The notes beneath the pieces are model-generated. The model searched no databases. It was not told the DNA's origin and was given only the letters and a program-made list of their open reading frames with translations. A stretch of 36,870 bases of DNA from a virus: positions 1 to 36,870 of IMG/VR virus record IMGVR_UViG_3300044691_000537. One strand, given 5' to 3'. Position 1 is the first letter of the stretch, and each line of letters begins with the position of its first letter. Positions 7,283-14,527 of this stretch are shown in pieces. The position numbers were made by a program, and so were the translations under genes.

Positions 7283-7513
7283 TCAAGCCCTGCCGTGAAT
7301 CTCGTATCTCCCGGGTGCGCACTTGTACCGATCAAGCCGCCACTTGGCATGGTAGATCGGGTGTTCACTCATCCATTTTGCGATTGGTGCTTGTCCGCCC
7401 ATCATGCAGCTTTGAAACGTCACGTTTTCGTCCATCGAGGAGTCCGTAACGATTTCTTCGACACATAACGGCCCGGCCAACTGGCAGAGAACGGCTACGA
7501 CTGTGACGATCAT
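7283..7513 (-). CDS. Secreted small protein, 76 aa
   Basis: The start at 7513 gives a signal peptide (MIVTVVAVLCQLAGPLCVEE). The remainder contains DENVTFQSCMMGGQAPIAKW and later YHAKWRLDRYKCAPG. Four cysteines suggest disulfides in the periplasm. It overlaps the HAD phosphatase gene by four bases. Similar short exported Trp/Cys proteins occur in Rhizobiales phages, without known function. A longer frame to 7555 is possible but would lack a clean signal peptide. Confidence 0.6.
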   Translation of the reverse strand: MIVTVVAVLCQLAGPLCVEEIVTDSSMDENVTFQSCMMGGQAPIAKWMSEHPIYHAKWRLDRYKCAPGRYEIHGRA

Positions 7514-7950
7514 ATCGCCACCGTCTGCAAACAATGCACACCATTGGCCCGCCACATAGCCACAACGGAAGCCTGATCCTCAATCGCAAGAAAAACGTCG
7601 TGACCCTTGGCCTGCAGCGCCCTCAGCACTCCTAATTTATACTCAACGGCTGGCGTGTTCTCTTGGTCTGGCCGTTTCATATGCAATTCGTCGTAAGGAA
7701 CTGCGTTGTTGTCGAGCCAATCCATTGTGGCTTCGCGGTAAGTGTCGGGACGGCCAGTGCAGAGAACAATGTTGTTGTAGTCTGCCAACGAATGAACCAG
7801 CCGGATCATTGACGGAATCACCGGGTCTTCACCGCACCGCGAATGAAATGCTGCGTTGTCTCGCTTCTCACCCGGTCCCGGCCGAACAAAATGCAGACGG
7901 TGTCGGCCGTCCGAAATGGTGCCGTCGATATCTATGATTGCGGTTTTCAT
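7510..7950 (-). CDS. HAD-family phosphatase (polynucleotide kinase 3'-phosphatase-like)
   Basis: The ATG at 7950 overlaps the preceding stop (TAATG) and gives 146 residues. Motif I is DIDGT (D7, D9), motif II LCTGRP, the motif III lysine is probably within EYKLGVL, and motif IV is AIEDQASVV. This is the HAD phosphatase layout of the phage PNK-like 3'-phosphatase domain, without a kinase half. It probably removes phosphates from nucleic-acid ends or nucleotides. A longer in-phase frame running upstream through the tandem repeat is an artefact of the repeat having no stops in several frames. Confidence 0.82.
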   Translation of the reverse strand: MKTAIIDIDGTISDGRHRLHFVRPGPGEKRDNAAFHSRCGEDPVIPSMIRLVHSLADYNNIVLCTGRPDTYREATMDWLDNNAVPYDELHMKRPDQENTPAVEYKLGVLRALQAKGHDVFLAIEDQASVVAMWRANGVHCLQTVAI

Positions 7951-8759
7951 TAGTTGGCTTCCGTAAGAGGAAGCCACTGAACGCCGGGAACGTTCATCGC
8001 AATGAGTATCTGAACCACACCTTCTGCAAAATCCGATAGGTGTTTGTCCGAAGCGGCGTACGAAGCGGCGCGAGCGGCGTCCGAAGCGGCGTCCGAAGCG
8101 GCGTCCGAAGCGGCGTCCGAAGCGGCGTCCGAAGCGGCGTCCGAAGCGGCGTACGAAGCGGCGCGAGCGGCGTCCGAAGCGGCGTACGAAGCGGCGCGAG
8201 CGGCGTCCGAAGCGGCGTCCGAAGCGGCGCGAGCGGCGTACGAAGCGGCGTCCGAAGCGGCGTACGAAGCGGCGTCCGAAGCGGCGTACGAAGCGGCGCG
8301 AGCGGCGTACGAAGCGGCGTACGAAGCTTCTTTGGTACCTTCCTTCTCGCACCTATTGGCAGCGTCACGCAAAGCCTGAACGTGTTTTGGGTCCTTGTGA
8401 ATCGAAGCCGCAGCACGCAAAGCCACAGGAACGGATACGCGAGTAGCCAGTTCCGCGACACGCTTTGCAAACTCATTATCGTCCAGATGATCGCGGCTAC
8501 CAAGCTGGATCAGGGCGAGGCGGCGAAGCCCTTTTGCCCGCACTTGATTAGTTGACCACTGAGAGTCGTTCAATTTGATCTTTAGTTCACGTAGAGAGCG
8601 CGAAACGCACTGTGGATCATCACCATGAGGCAAGCCAAGAGCGAAGCAGACTGCGGCTTCAACACACATTTGGCCAGCGACTGGTTTTCCGACTCCTTTT
8701 ACAAGCCCGGCGTCAACGATTGAAAGGACGTGAGTGGCTACTTTGATATCTATATTCAT
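7950..8759 (-). CDS. Ala-rich tetrapeptide-repeat protein
   Basis: The 269-residue product has an ordinary helical N-terminal domain (about residues 1-145, including [20 protein letters not shown]). It is followed by about 95 residues built from SDAA/SYAA units interrupted by RAA units, then a short C-terminal domain. Alanine pairs every four residues predict one long straight helix or a helical bundle. Similar Ala-rich repeats occur in phage and actinobacterial proteins of unknown role. The ATG at 8759 is preferred over TTG at 8765 because of its spacing from a GGGGAA site. The repeat is prone to length change. Confidence 0.75.
   Translation of the reverse strand: MNIDIKVATHVLSIVDAGLVKGVGKPVAGQMCVEAAVCFALGLPHGDDPQCVSRSLRELKIKLNDSQWSTNQVRAKGLRRLALIQLGSRDHLDDNEFAKRVAELATRVSVPVALRAAASIHKDPKHVQALRDAANRCEKEGTKEASYAASYAARAASYAASDAASYAASDAASYAARAASDAASDAARAASYAASDAARAASYAASDAASDAASDAASDAASDAASDAARAASYAASDKHLSDFAEGVVQILIAMNVPGVQWLPLTEAN
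8047..8325. repeat. 12-bp tandem repeat array within a gene
   Basis: Nineteen 12-base units of the form gcggcgtMcgaa (M = A or C, giving Tyr or Asp) are interspersed with five 9-base units that encode RAA on the minus strand. The array is nearly perfect, varying essentially at one position. Several frames on both strands lack stops, so long false open frames appear here. Confidence 0.92.
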
Positions 8760-8761
8760 TT

Positions 8762-8944
8762 TCAAATGTTCCCCATAGCGGCATTCCAGATGCCTTCTAG
8801 AATTACGTCTGCAGCCAAATCGTCATCGCGAAATCTCGTGTTGTTTCGCACAACATAATTACGTAGCGCAGCCCGCATCTTTGCCTGTGTATCTGCAGGC
8901 AGATTGCAGTGAAACTTTTCGACTGTGATTTTTGGGCTGTTCAA
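8762..8944 (-). CDS. Hypothetical protein, 60 aa
   Basis: A TTG start at 8944 overlaps the stop of the preceding gene. The product (MNSPKITVEKFHCNLPADTQ..., then VILEGIWNAAMGNI) is a small helical protein. Overlapping junctions on both sides place it in the leftward operon. No family is recognised. Confidence 0.5.
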   Translation of the reverse strand: MNSPKITVEKFHCNLPADTQAKMRAALRNYVVRNNTRFRDDDLAADVILEGIWNAAMGNI

Positions 8945-9108
8945 TGCACCGCTCCCATTCTCAAGGGTTCGCGATCTTCCGCCACTACTTGCGGCAGGTA
9001 TTCAACAATTTCAGCGGCTGTGAACTCACCGCAAGAAGAAAGCACGTGAAGCACATTTGCGTGCCCCCGTGCTACTTCGATCATTCTGGGTAGAGGGTTG
9101 TTCGTCAT
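8941..9108 (-). CDS. First gene of the leftward operon, 55 aa, unknown
   Basis: An ATG at 9108 lies about 28 bases downstream of the repressor-type promoter at 9136-9174. The product begins MTNNPLPRMIEVARGHANVL and continues HVLSSCGEFTAAEIVEYLP, which could form a small helical DNA-binding or regulatory protein. As the first gene it would be expressed as soon as repression is lifted. No family is recognised. Confidence 0.55.
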   Translation of the reverse strand: MTNNPLPRMIEVARGHANVLHVLSSCGEFTAAEIVEYLPQVVAEDREPLRMGAVH

Positions 9109-9135
9109 CAGCTTGTTCCCTTATGCGGGACAAGC

Positions 9136-9174
9136 TGTAGCTCAAATCGCTACACTTTGCAATGTGTTTCCATA
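9136..9174 (-). promoter_or_regulatory. Repressor-type promoter module for the leftward operon
   Basis: Read on the minus strand: TATGGAAAC, a TTGCAA -35, a 17-base spacer and a TACAGC -10. The palindrome TGTAGC-N7-GCTACA (9136-9154) covers the spacer and -10. Two other modules share the same 39-base layout, including one next to the repressor gene. It lies at the 3' end of the 116-residue gene and points at the gene starting at 9108. Confidence 0.7.
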
Positions 9175-9492
9175 GGGGTCTTTTTTGCAGGGTAGAGAAT
9201 CTAGGTACCCCCTCCTCATTGCAGCATACCTGAGAATACTCCCCGGGTCGGTTCGGTTGGCCCAAGCATAGAGAGAAGCGAGGGCCATCCGATTCTTTTT
9301 TGAAAGCTTGCCGGTGATGTAGCGATCGTATCGCAACACGTCGCTGTCAGGAGATGGTTTCCAAACACACCAAAAAGTAGAAAGTTCGTTGCAGGCCTTT
9401 ACGTATTTGTCGTAATCGAAAATAGAAAGCTCTATGCAAGAAGAAAACACTTGCCGCCCCCGTTGTTTTACGGTCTTCGGCCGCACGCCCAA
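9142..9492 (-). CDS. Hypothetical protein downstream of the repressor, 116 aa
   Basis: A TTG start at 9492 (or GTG at 9486) gives a basic product with segments ELSIFDYDKYVKACNELSTF and YDRYITGKLSKKNRMALASL. The last codons lie inside the operator of the leftward promoter. It is in the same transcription unit as the repressor, so it may be expressed in the lysogen. The composition looks genuine, but no family is recognised and the start is weak. Confidence 0.5.
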   Translation of the reverse strand: MGVRPKTVKQRGRQVFSSCIELSIFDYDKYVKACNELSTFWCVWKPSPDSDVLRYDRYITGKLSKKNRMALASLYAWANRTDPGSILRYAAMRRGYLDSLPCKKDPYGNTLQSVAI

Positions 9493-9547
9493 CCGTATGG
9501 TTTATTAATGACAGCGTAATCATTTTTATACAACCACAAATTTGCCA

Positions 9548-10234
9548 CTAAGGAATATTTCGAGTCACTCGCCGTATGATAGCAACAACCTTTACGGTTT
9601 CATTTTCGGAACCGTGAGGCCGCTTCCCTTTCTTGTGCACGATACAAGGCTTATATTTTGCATCGTGAGGGCTAGCTACAACGTACTCGGTTCTGTCGCT
9701 GTGTTTCATTACGATACGGGCCGACCGTTCAATAAGCCCGGCCCGGTTGCGCTCAATGACAACCTGTCGACCGTCTTCTATCTCGTCGTCTCGCGACGGA
9801 ATACAAATCAGAACATCGCCATCAAGAATGCCGACACTCAACATAGAGTCGCCTTTGAAGGCGTACGCCAAAAGTTTGGAATGCGGAAAGACGTGGTCCT
9901 TCGGAGCAAGTATCGTTCCGATGTTTGTCGCTGGTTCGCTAACGCCCGGCTCAATCCAGATGCCAGCGCCGATTTCACACTGAACAGAAATAGAGACAAC
10001 GTCCGTTATGTGCGTCGGGATATGCGTCGGGATGTTTGGAATAGGCTCTTCGATGTATGCAGCAATCGGGGCCAACTCTTCACTATAAACGGTACGCGCT
10101 CCCCAAGTCATTTTATAAACAGTCTGGCGCGGCATTGGCTTTTTCAGTTTCAGCGCCTTTGTAATCGCTTGCGCCAATCCAACAGCGGTCTTGCCCGGCT
10201 TGCGAAGTCCTTTTTTGATCCAGTCTGCGTACAC
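9548..10234 (-). CDS. CI/LexA-like phage repressor (S24 family)
   Basis: The start is GTG at 10234, six bases after AGGAGGTG. The 228-residue product has an N-terminal DNA-binding region with AVGLAQAITKALKLKKPMPR as the probable helix-turn-helix. A linker follows, then a C-terminal S24 domain with the Ala-Gly cleavage motif (GAGIW, A90-G91) and nucleophile Ser130 in FKGDSML. Where S24 proteases have the general-base lysine, the best alignment gives Arg173 (IERSARIV), so autocleavage may be altered. It should bind the TGTAGC-N7-GCTACA operators and keep the three main operons silent in the lysogen. Confidence 0.83.
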   Translation of the reverse strand: MYADWIKKGLRKPGKTAVGLAQAITKALKLKKPMPRQTVYKMTWGARTVYSEELAPIAAYIEEPIPNIPTHIPTHITDVVSISVQCEIGAGIWIEPGVSEPATNIGTILAPKDHVFPHSKLLAYAFKGDSMLSVGILDGDVLICIPSRDDEIEDGRQVVIERNRAGLIERSARIVMKHSDRTEYVVASPHDAKYKPCIVHKKGKRPHGSENETVKVVAIIRRVTRNIP

Positions 10235-10290
10235 GTGACACCTCCTCGCTACAAAAATTCCAAATCCGTACTACTACGGTCAATGACGGG

Positions 10291-10319
10291 TTTATGCGCC
10301 CTTAGTTTAGGTCCGTCAA
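10291..10319 (-). promoter_or_regulatory. Probable repressor promoter (leftward)
   Basis: On the minus strand TTGACG (10314-10319) is followed after exactly 17 bases by CATAAA (10291-10296), 57 bases upstream of the repressor GTG. It is the best sigma70-like match in the divergent region pointing toward the repressor. Between it and the gene lies the small palindrome CCGTA-CTAC-TACGG. Confidence 0.5.
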
Positions 10320-10326
10320 ATTTCTT

Positions 10327-10365
10327 TATGGAAACACCTATCATATTGTACCGAATCTAGCTACA
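10327..10365 (+). promoter_or_regulatory. Rightward early promoter and operator module
   Basis: This plus-strand module matches those at 9136-9174 and 35129-35167 in layout: TATGGAAACAC, nine bases, TGTACC, seven bases, GCTACA. By alignment the -35 is TATCAT (poor) and the -10 is TACAAC, with 17-base spacing. The operator half TGTACC has one mismatch to TGTAGC. A GANTC site (GAATC, 10353-10357) lies in the spacer. It would drive the rightward early operon. Confidence 0.6.
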
Positions 10366-10378
10366 ACCCCTTTCACGA

Positions 10379-10397
10379 TGTTGCTACTTTAGCGACA
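10379..10397. promoter_or_regulatory. Second, degenerate operator at the rightward operon start
   Basis: TGTTGC-N7-GCGACA has the spacing of the repressor operator with one mismatch in each half. It overlaps the first possible ATG of the rightward operon. Paired operators next to a phage repressor are usual; binding is inferred. Confidence 0.4.
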
Positions 10398-10879
10398 TGA
10401 GGCAGGGGCTGGAAATGACGAATGCGGTTATTGCTCAAGGGCTTGCGCGGCAATCCGAACGGCCAGACATTCACCGCAAAGTTGAAAAGCTGGTTAATAT
10501 TCAGGCGGGCTACCCTCAGTATGTAGTCGATATGGTGCGGGACTTGAAGGAAAATGTACCCGCGCTCTCCATCCGGCAACTCTCTGTTCTTGTCGGGATA
10601 AGCACCAAGGCCGTCTTCAACGCTTTGGATAGTGCCACCGAACAAAAAGAATGGTCCCCCGACGACAACCCAGCGTCGTGTGCCGCAAGCCTTGCCGCAC
10701 TGAAAGAACACCACCCGCGTGGCTTCGAAGTGATGCCGATCGATAAGGACGATCCAGACGAACGGTTAGCGCTGTTTACGGCCCCGGACTTCCGCGACAC
10801 GTACCGGCGTGCAGACCAATCCCACACATTCAAACGTCCCATCACACTGGCGTCGCGCCCGTTTAGCGTAGCGGCATAA
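10397..10879 (+). CDS. Cro-position protein with possible HTH, 160 aa
   Basis: This is the first gene of the rightward operon, divergent from the repressor. ATG at 10397 overlaps an operator-like repeat. A second ATG at 10415, preceded by GGGGCTGGAA, is a likely alternative. The segment PALSIRQLSVLVGISTKAVF looks like a helix-turn-helix. The rest is Asp/Pro-rich, ending in FSVAA. It occupies the place of a Cro-like antirepressor, but no family is recognised. Confidence 0.6.
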   Translation: MRQGLEMTNAVIAQGLARQSERPDIHRKVEKLVNIQAGYPQYVVDMVRDLKENVPALSIRQLSVLVGISTKAVFNALDSATEQKEWSPDDNPASCAASLAALKEHHPRGFEVMPIDKDDPDERLALFTAPDFRDTYRRADQSHTFKRPITLASRPFSVAA

Positions 10880-10893
10880 CCGTAGGAACAAGC

Positions 10894-11103
10894 ATGCCCT
10901 TGTCTATCCTTACTCCTGAAACCGATTTCGCATTCGGCTTAGACGAAAAAGTTCTGGTCGGCACTCAAGAAGGCGTCGTGACCGGACAGGCTACGTTCTC
11001 ATACCGCGCCGACGAATACCTGATTTCGCTAATCGACGACGACGGCCTGCCGTTTGAACGTTGGTTTCCCAGCAACACGATTGAAAAACAAAGGATGCAT
11101 TGA
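10894..11103 (+). CDS. Small SH3/KOW-like protein, 69 aa
   Basis: The 69-residue product has the pattern DEKVLVGTQEGVVTGQATFS then EYLISLIDDDGLPFERWFPS, as in single SH3-like barrels that recur in phage early proteins. The related repeat proteins at 11107 and 13864 share the same fold pattern. A function in binding protein or nucleic acid is possible but unproven. Confidence 0.55.
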   Translation: MPLSILTPETDFAFGLDEKVLVGTQEGVVTGQATFSYRADEYLISLIDDDGLPFERWFPSNTIEKQRMH

Positions 11104-11106
11104 GCC

Positions 11107-11847
11107 ATGACGAATACATTTAAGAAGGGTGACGAAATCACCATCGATCATAGGCCGGGCAAGTTCATGGTGAGATATATTGACGGGCCGTATGTTTATT
11201 ATCGCGGGCTAAATGCAAGCTCAAACGCAAATACTTTGTACGAAAACTGCACCCTAGTAACGGCGCAGCCGAAGTTCAAGCCGGGTGATGTGGTTCGGAA
11301 TAGTAGCAGCACGCACACCATTAAGTGTGTGAAGACGGAATGGAGATTTAGCGGCGGCGTAAAATACGACGGTGCGACAGCTTACGACTACACCCGTGAC
11401 GATGGCTGGGACTTTGAATCGAGTCTAACTCTCGTCCGCAGTAATAACCACCACTTCGGATTCGCGGCTGCTACCGCAGCCCCGAAGGTAACGCCGAAGT
11501 TCAAGGTTGGGGATCGGGTTAAGTACGGCAAATTTGATACCGTCTATACCATCAAAGACATTCGCGAGGACGGCCACCTTTACTTCACTGAGTATCCAAG
11601 GGCTGGATATTGCTATCCCTGGCCGTACGAATTTTTTGAATCTTCCTCCCCCACCATCGTAGTCCGCCGTGACCCCGGCAAGGGCTACCGGCCGAACGAC
11701 AACCCCCGGGTTCACAACAGCGTAGCGGAGGCCACCAAGGAAGCCGAACGGCTGGCTAAGGCAAATCCCGGCGTTGAGTTCGCAACCTTCTCACTGGCTA
11801 GCACAAGCACGGCTACGGCCCCTACCGTTACGACGGTGGCGGCGTAA
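11107..11847 (+). CDS. Protein with three SH3/KOW-like repeats, 246 aa
   Basis: Three tandem modules begin FKKGDEITIDH, PKFKPGDVVRNS and PKFKVGDRVKYG, each followed by beta-strand-like sequence of 50-60 residues. The C-terminal 60 residues are charged and helical (VAEATKEAERLAKANPGVEF). The final codons form an ACCGT-TACG-ACGGT hairpin and encode TVAA. The repeated xFKxGDxV opening is typical of KOW/SH3 barrels. The role is unknown. Confidence 0.6.
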   Translation: MTNTFKKGDEITIDHRPGKFMVRYIDGPYVYYRGLNASSNANTLYENCTLVTAQPKFKPGDVVRNSSSTHTIKCVKTEWRFSGGVKYDGATAYDYTRDDGWDFESSLTLVRSNNHHFGFAAATAAPKVTPKFKVGDRVKYGKFDTVYTIKDIREDGHLYFTEYPRAGYCYPWPYEFFESSSPTIVVRRDPGKGYRPNDNPRVHNSVAEATKEAERLAKANPGVEFATFSLASTSTATAPTVTTVAA

Positions 11848-12090
11848 ATGGAAAGCTCAAGCCTTACGCCGCTTTTCGAAGAGTCCGCGTTGCGGGCGGC
11901 TCTTGCAATGTCCGAAAGACCACAACAAAAAATAACCATCCGACCGGCTGTTCGCGCTCGTGATGAACCTAACCACATCCGATCATACGTCCCGCCGTTT
12001 CTTGCTCCCGCAAGTAACGGCAATCGCGAAGTCGCGCGACGTGCACGCCAGATTGCGGCGGGGAAGTTGAGGGTGACTCATGTGGATTGA
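11848..12090 (+). CDS. Hypothetical protein, 80 aa
   Basis: The ATG follows the preceding stop directly (TAAATG) and the 3' end overlaps the exonuclease gene by 11 bases. The product is basic and probably partly disordered (RPAVRARDEPNHIRSYVPPF, then REVARRARQIAAGKLRV). The function is unknown. Confidence 0.5.
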   Translation: MESSSLTPLFEESALRAALAMSERPQQKITIRPAVRARDEPNHIRSYVPPFLAPASNGNREVARRARQIAAGKLRVTHVD

Positions 12091-12676
12091 GACCGATCCG
12101 CTCAAGGTGGGGTGCCTCGATTGGGTAGAGCCTGCAGTACGCGAGCCTGTCTTTGATATCATGATTGATATCGAATCTCTTGGCGTAACGCCCGGCAGTG
12201 TCATTCTTAATATCGGCGCTGTCGAGTTCGATCCGGTTAGTGGCCAGTTCGGAAACGATTTTTATGTTGCGCTAGATATCGAAGAATCTCAACGGCATTG
12301 CGGCTGCACCATCGCAGCCAGCACAATCAAATGGTGGATGGTGCAAAGCGAGGCTGCGCGAGTTGCATCGTTCGGCAACGATGACTCCACCAGTCCCGCT
12401 GCAGCATTGTATATGCTCCATAGTTTTGTAAAAAAACGTAAGGTTTGGTCTCACGGCCCGGCTATGGACGTTGTCCTTTTGGAATGGATGTACCGCAAGA
12501 TCGGTATAGAAATTCCTTGGAAGTATGGCGACGTTCGTTGCACACGCACCATCTACGACATAGCAGGCGTCACGATCAACCGCAGCAATGGCACTCACCA
12601 CAACGCTTTGGACGACGCCAAAGCGCAGGCTCTGGCCGTGATTGCTGGCTACAAGAAATTGGCGTTGGCGGCATGA
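12080..12676 (+). CDS. DEDDh 3'-5' exonuclease (DnaQ / Rv2179c-like)
   Basis: The 198-residue RNase H-fold exonuclease has motif I MIDIESLG (D30, E32), a motif II region KVWSHGPAMDVVLLEWMY, and motif III HHNALDDAKAQALAV (DEDDh type). The sequence SVILNIGAVEFDP after motif I is typical of the phage exonucleases related to Rv2179c. It probably trims DNA or RNA ends in replication or recombination. It is co-operonic with Sak4, DUF669 and the PD-(D/E)XK nuclease. Confidence 0.85.
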   Translation: MWIETDPLKVGCLDWVEPAVREPVFDIMIDIESLGVTPGSVILNIGAVEFDPVSGQFGNDFYVALDIEESQRHCGCTIAASTIKWWMVQSEAARVASFGNDDSTSPAAALYMLHSFVKKRKVWSHGPAMDVVLLEWMYRKIGIEIPWKYGDVRCTRTIYDIAGVTINRSNGTHHNALDDAKAQALAVIAGYKKLALAA

Positions 12677-12936
12677 CGCCACTCCCCACCTACAAGACCG
12701 CCGAGAGTTTCGATTTTTATCATTCATTCAAAAAGGAATCATTGCCAGTGTTCTACGCAAAGCTTGCCGGTATTTTCTCTCTCTTCGCCCTCGTGTTCGC
12801 CAACCTAGCGGCGTGGGTGACTCACGTCGTTGTTTGCATCAAGACCACGTCGTGGATTCTGATGGTCTTCGGAATCGTTATTCCGCCGATCGGCATTATT
12901 CACGGCTGGGGTGTTTGGTTCGGTTGGTTCGTGTGA
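12673..12936 (+). CDS. Membrane protein, two TM segments, 87 aa
   Basis: The ATG at 12673 overlaps the exonuclease stop (ATGA). After a soluble start (MTPLPTYKTAESFDFYHSFK) come two hydrophobic spans (LFALVFANLAAWVTHVVVC and WILMVFGIVIPPIGIIHGW). The N-terminus is probably cytoplasmic. It pairs with the next small membrane protein. The function is unknown. Confidence 0.65.
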   Translation: MTPLPTYKTAESFDFYHSFKKESLPVFYAKLAGIFSLFALVFANLAAWVTHVVVCIKTTSWILMVFGIVIPPIGIIHGWGVWFGWFV

Positions 12937-13082
12937 CGGGCATTCTAGCCAGCCTTGGCATCAGCTACTTCATCATCTGGCTAGTTGGTCTCGCATTAGC
13001 AGTGCTTGCCGCTTGCTTCATTTCATACGCTCTCTTTAACGGTTGGAGATTCCTTAATTGGCTAAATCAATTGCATCGCTGA
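12933..13082 (+). CDS. Small membrane protein, 49 aa
   Basis: A GTG at 12933 overlaps the preceding stop (GTGA). The product is almost entirely one long hydrophobic span (GILASLGISYFIIWLVGLAL...) with a basic/aromatic tail. It overlaps the start of the Sak4-like gene by 25 bases, suggesting coupled translation. The function is unknown. Confidence 0.6.
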   Translation: MTGILASLGISYFIIWLVGLALAVLAACFISYALFNGWRFLNWLNQLHR

Positions 13083-13864
13083 ACTCTACCAAGTCCGACA
13101 AGCCGCCAATCTCCCTAATTTATGGTGTCGGAGGCGTCGGCAAAACCTCACTCGCTGCAGAGTGGCCCGACCCGATCTATTTGCACACACCGGGCGAAGA
13201 ACCGCCTAGCAATGTTGAACTGCAGTCGCCCGGCGTTGTCGAGAGCTACGCCGAAATGATTGACCTTATGACCGAGTTGGTTGTTGGCGATCACGATCGC
13301 AAGACGGCAATCTTTGACAGCATCGACGGGTTCGAACCGTTGGTATGGGCCGCGACGTGCGAGCGACTTGGAGTCAACTCGATTGAAGACCCCGGCTACG
13401 GCAAGGGCTACATCGAAACCGATCAAGAGTGGAAGTATTTTACGGACGGCGCGATTGCGTTGAAACAGCGCGGTATCGCGGTTGTCTTCCTCGCTCACCC
13501 GGAAGTGTTTCGTTTCGACTCGCCTATCACCGACCCGTATTCCCGTTACAAACCTAAACTTCACAAGCGGGCCGATGCTTTGATCCGCGAGAAGTCCGAC
13601 ATTGTCGCGTTCATGAACTATCGAACCACTATCAAAGAAAAGGAAGTTGCCCGGCAGAAAACTGTAGCTCACGGCGAAGGCGGCGGCGATCGGCAGATTC
13701 ACCTTGAGGAGCGGCCGGGCTTTCTCGCTAAGAACCGTTACCAGATGCCCGTAAGCATCCCGTTCAAGCCGGGCAAAGGCTACGCGGAATTGTCCAAGTA
13801 TTTCCCAGCGCCATACGGCGTTGGTGTCCCGGCAACGGCAACCAAGACGAAGAAGGCAGTGTGA
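13058..13864 (+). CDS. Sak4-like RecA-family single-strand annealing ATPase
   Basis: The start TTG at 13058 gives 268 residues. The P-loop is YGVGGVGKTS (residues 22-31), Walker B-like TAIFDSIDGFEPL follows, and later KQRGIAVVFLAHPEVFR. This is the AAA_24/Sak4 family: RecA-core recombinases of phages that work with a partner single-strand binding protein. The DUF669 gene lies two genes downstream, the usual pairing. Expected role: homologous recombination or annealing during phage replication. The C-terminal TATKTKKAV is a short basic tail. Confidence 0.83.
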   Translation: MAKSIASLNSTKSDKPPISLIYGVGGVGKTSLAAEWPDPIYLHTPGEEPPSNVELQSPGVVESYAEMIDLMTELVVGDHDRKTAIFDSIDGFEPLVWAATCERLGVNSIEDPGYGKGYIETDQEWKYFTDGAIALKQRGIAVVFLAHPEVFRFDSPITDPYSRYKPKLHKRADALIREKSDIVAFMNYRTTIKEKEVARQKTVAHGEGGGDRQIHLEERPGFLAKNRYQMPVSIPFKPGKGYAELSKYFPAPYGVGVPATATKTKKAV

Positions 13865-14514
13865 TGGGAAAGTTTAAGGTTGGGGATCGTGTCTTATCTG
13901 ATGACGGACACAAAGCAATTGTCATCGGCGTGACCGATACTATCGCGGTGCAATGGATTGAGTATGAAGGCGTTACAGGCACTTGGCCAGCATATCAATT
14001 CGACTTCGTGCCCCGCAAATTCAAACCCGGTAACTTCGTCCGCAGCGTAGCCGATGACAACACCTTCGGCACGGTCGGAATGGTTTTCGATGATGACGGC
14101 GACCCGGAAGACCAAGACCCGTATTGGGTTGCACTGTACGACGTTGAACAAAGCGAAGAACCTTTCTCTGCGTACGAACTGATTCCGTGGGTGCCTAAGA
14201 TCGGCGAGCGTGTGATTGAGGCCAACAACGAGCCGGAAGAAGACGACGAAGGCACCGTTGTTGAATGCGACGGGATAAACGTTCGCATTCTCTGGGACGC
14301 GTTCCCTCACGTGCAGGGGGGTTGGGAAGTAGCTGACCTTGAGCCTGTAGACGAGGAACAAGGCTTCGCTGTTGGTGACGAAGTTATTTACACCAATCAA
14401 ATTTTTGCACATCCGCTTCATGCGGTTGTTCTTGAGGTTCGAGACAGAGGCTTGAAAGTAACAGGCCAGATTGACGGAACTTACTCAAAAGATTTTTTCT
14501 CTAAAGCAGCATAG
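13864..14514 (+). CDS. Protein with SH3/KOW-like repeats, 216 aa
   Basis: The ATG at 13864 overlaps the Sak4 stop (TGATG). Four modules open with KFKVGDRVLSDDG, KFKPGNFVRSVAD, PKIGERVIEANNE and FAVGDEVIYTNQ. Each is about 50 residues and acidic. It is a paralogue in layout of the protein at 11107-11847. Its position between recombinase and DNA-binding protein suggests a DNA-transaction accessory role, but this is inference. Confidence 0.6.
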   Translation: MGKFKVGDRVLSDDGHKAIVIGVTDTIAVQWIEYEGVTGTWPAYQFDFVPRKFKPGNFVRSVADDNTFGTVGMVFDDDGDPEDQDPYWVALYDVEQSEEPFSAYELIPWVPKIGERVIEANNEPEEDDEGTVVECDGINVRILWDAFPHVQGGWEVADLEPVDEEQGFAVGDEVIYTNQIFAHPLHAVVLEVRDRGLKVTGQIDGTYSKDFFSKAA

Positions 14515-14527
14515 GAACTAGCACTAC

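Noticed and set aside
8047-8325. Repeat array considered as a CRISPR
   Set aside because: Units are 12 or 9 bases, directly adjacent, without spacers, and inside a coding frame.
7951-8555. Long open frames on both strands rich in RRFGRR, RSGV or EAASEAA
   Set aside because: They are alternative readings of the 12-bp tandem repeat, which lacks stops in several frames. Only the minus-strand SxAA frame continues into normal protein sequence on both sides.
12445-13082. Open frames across the two small membrane proteins in other phases
   Set aside because: Their products are Arg/His-rich and unstructured, while the chosen frames give clear transmembrane segments and overlap starts (ATGA, GTGA).
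13148-14421. Minus-strand frames opposite the Sak4 and SH3-like genes
   Set aside because: They are antisense shadows of genes with clear motifs on the plus strand.
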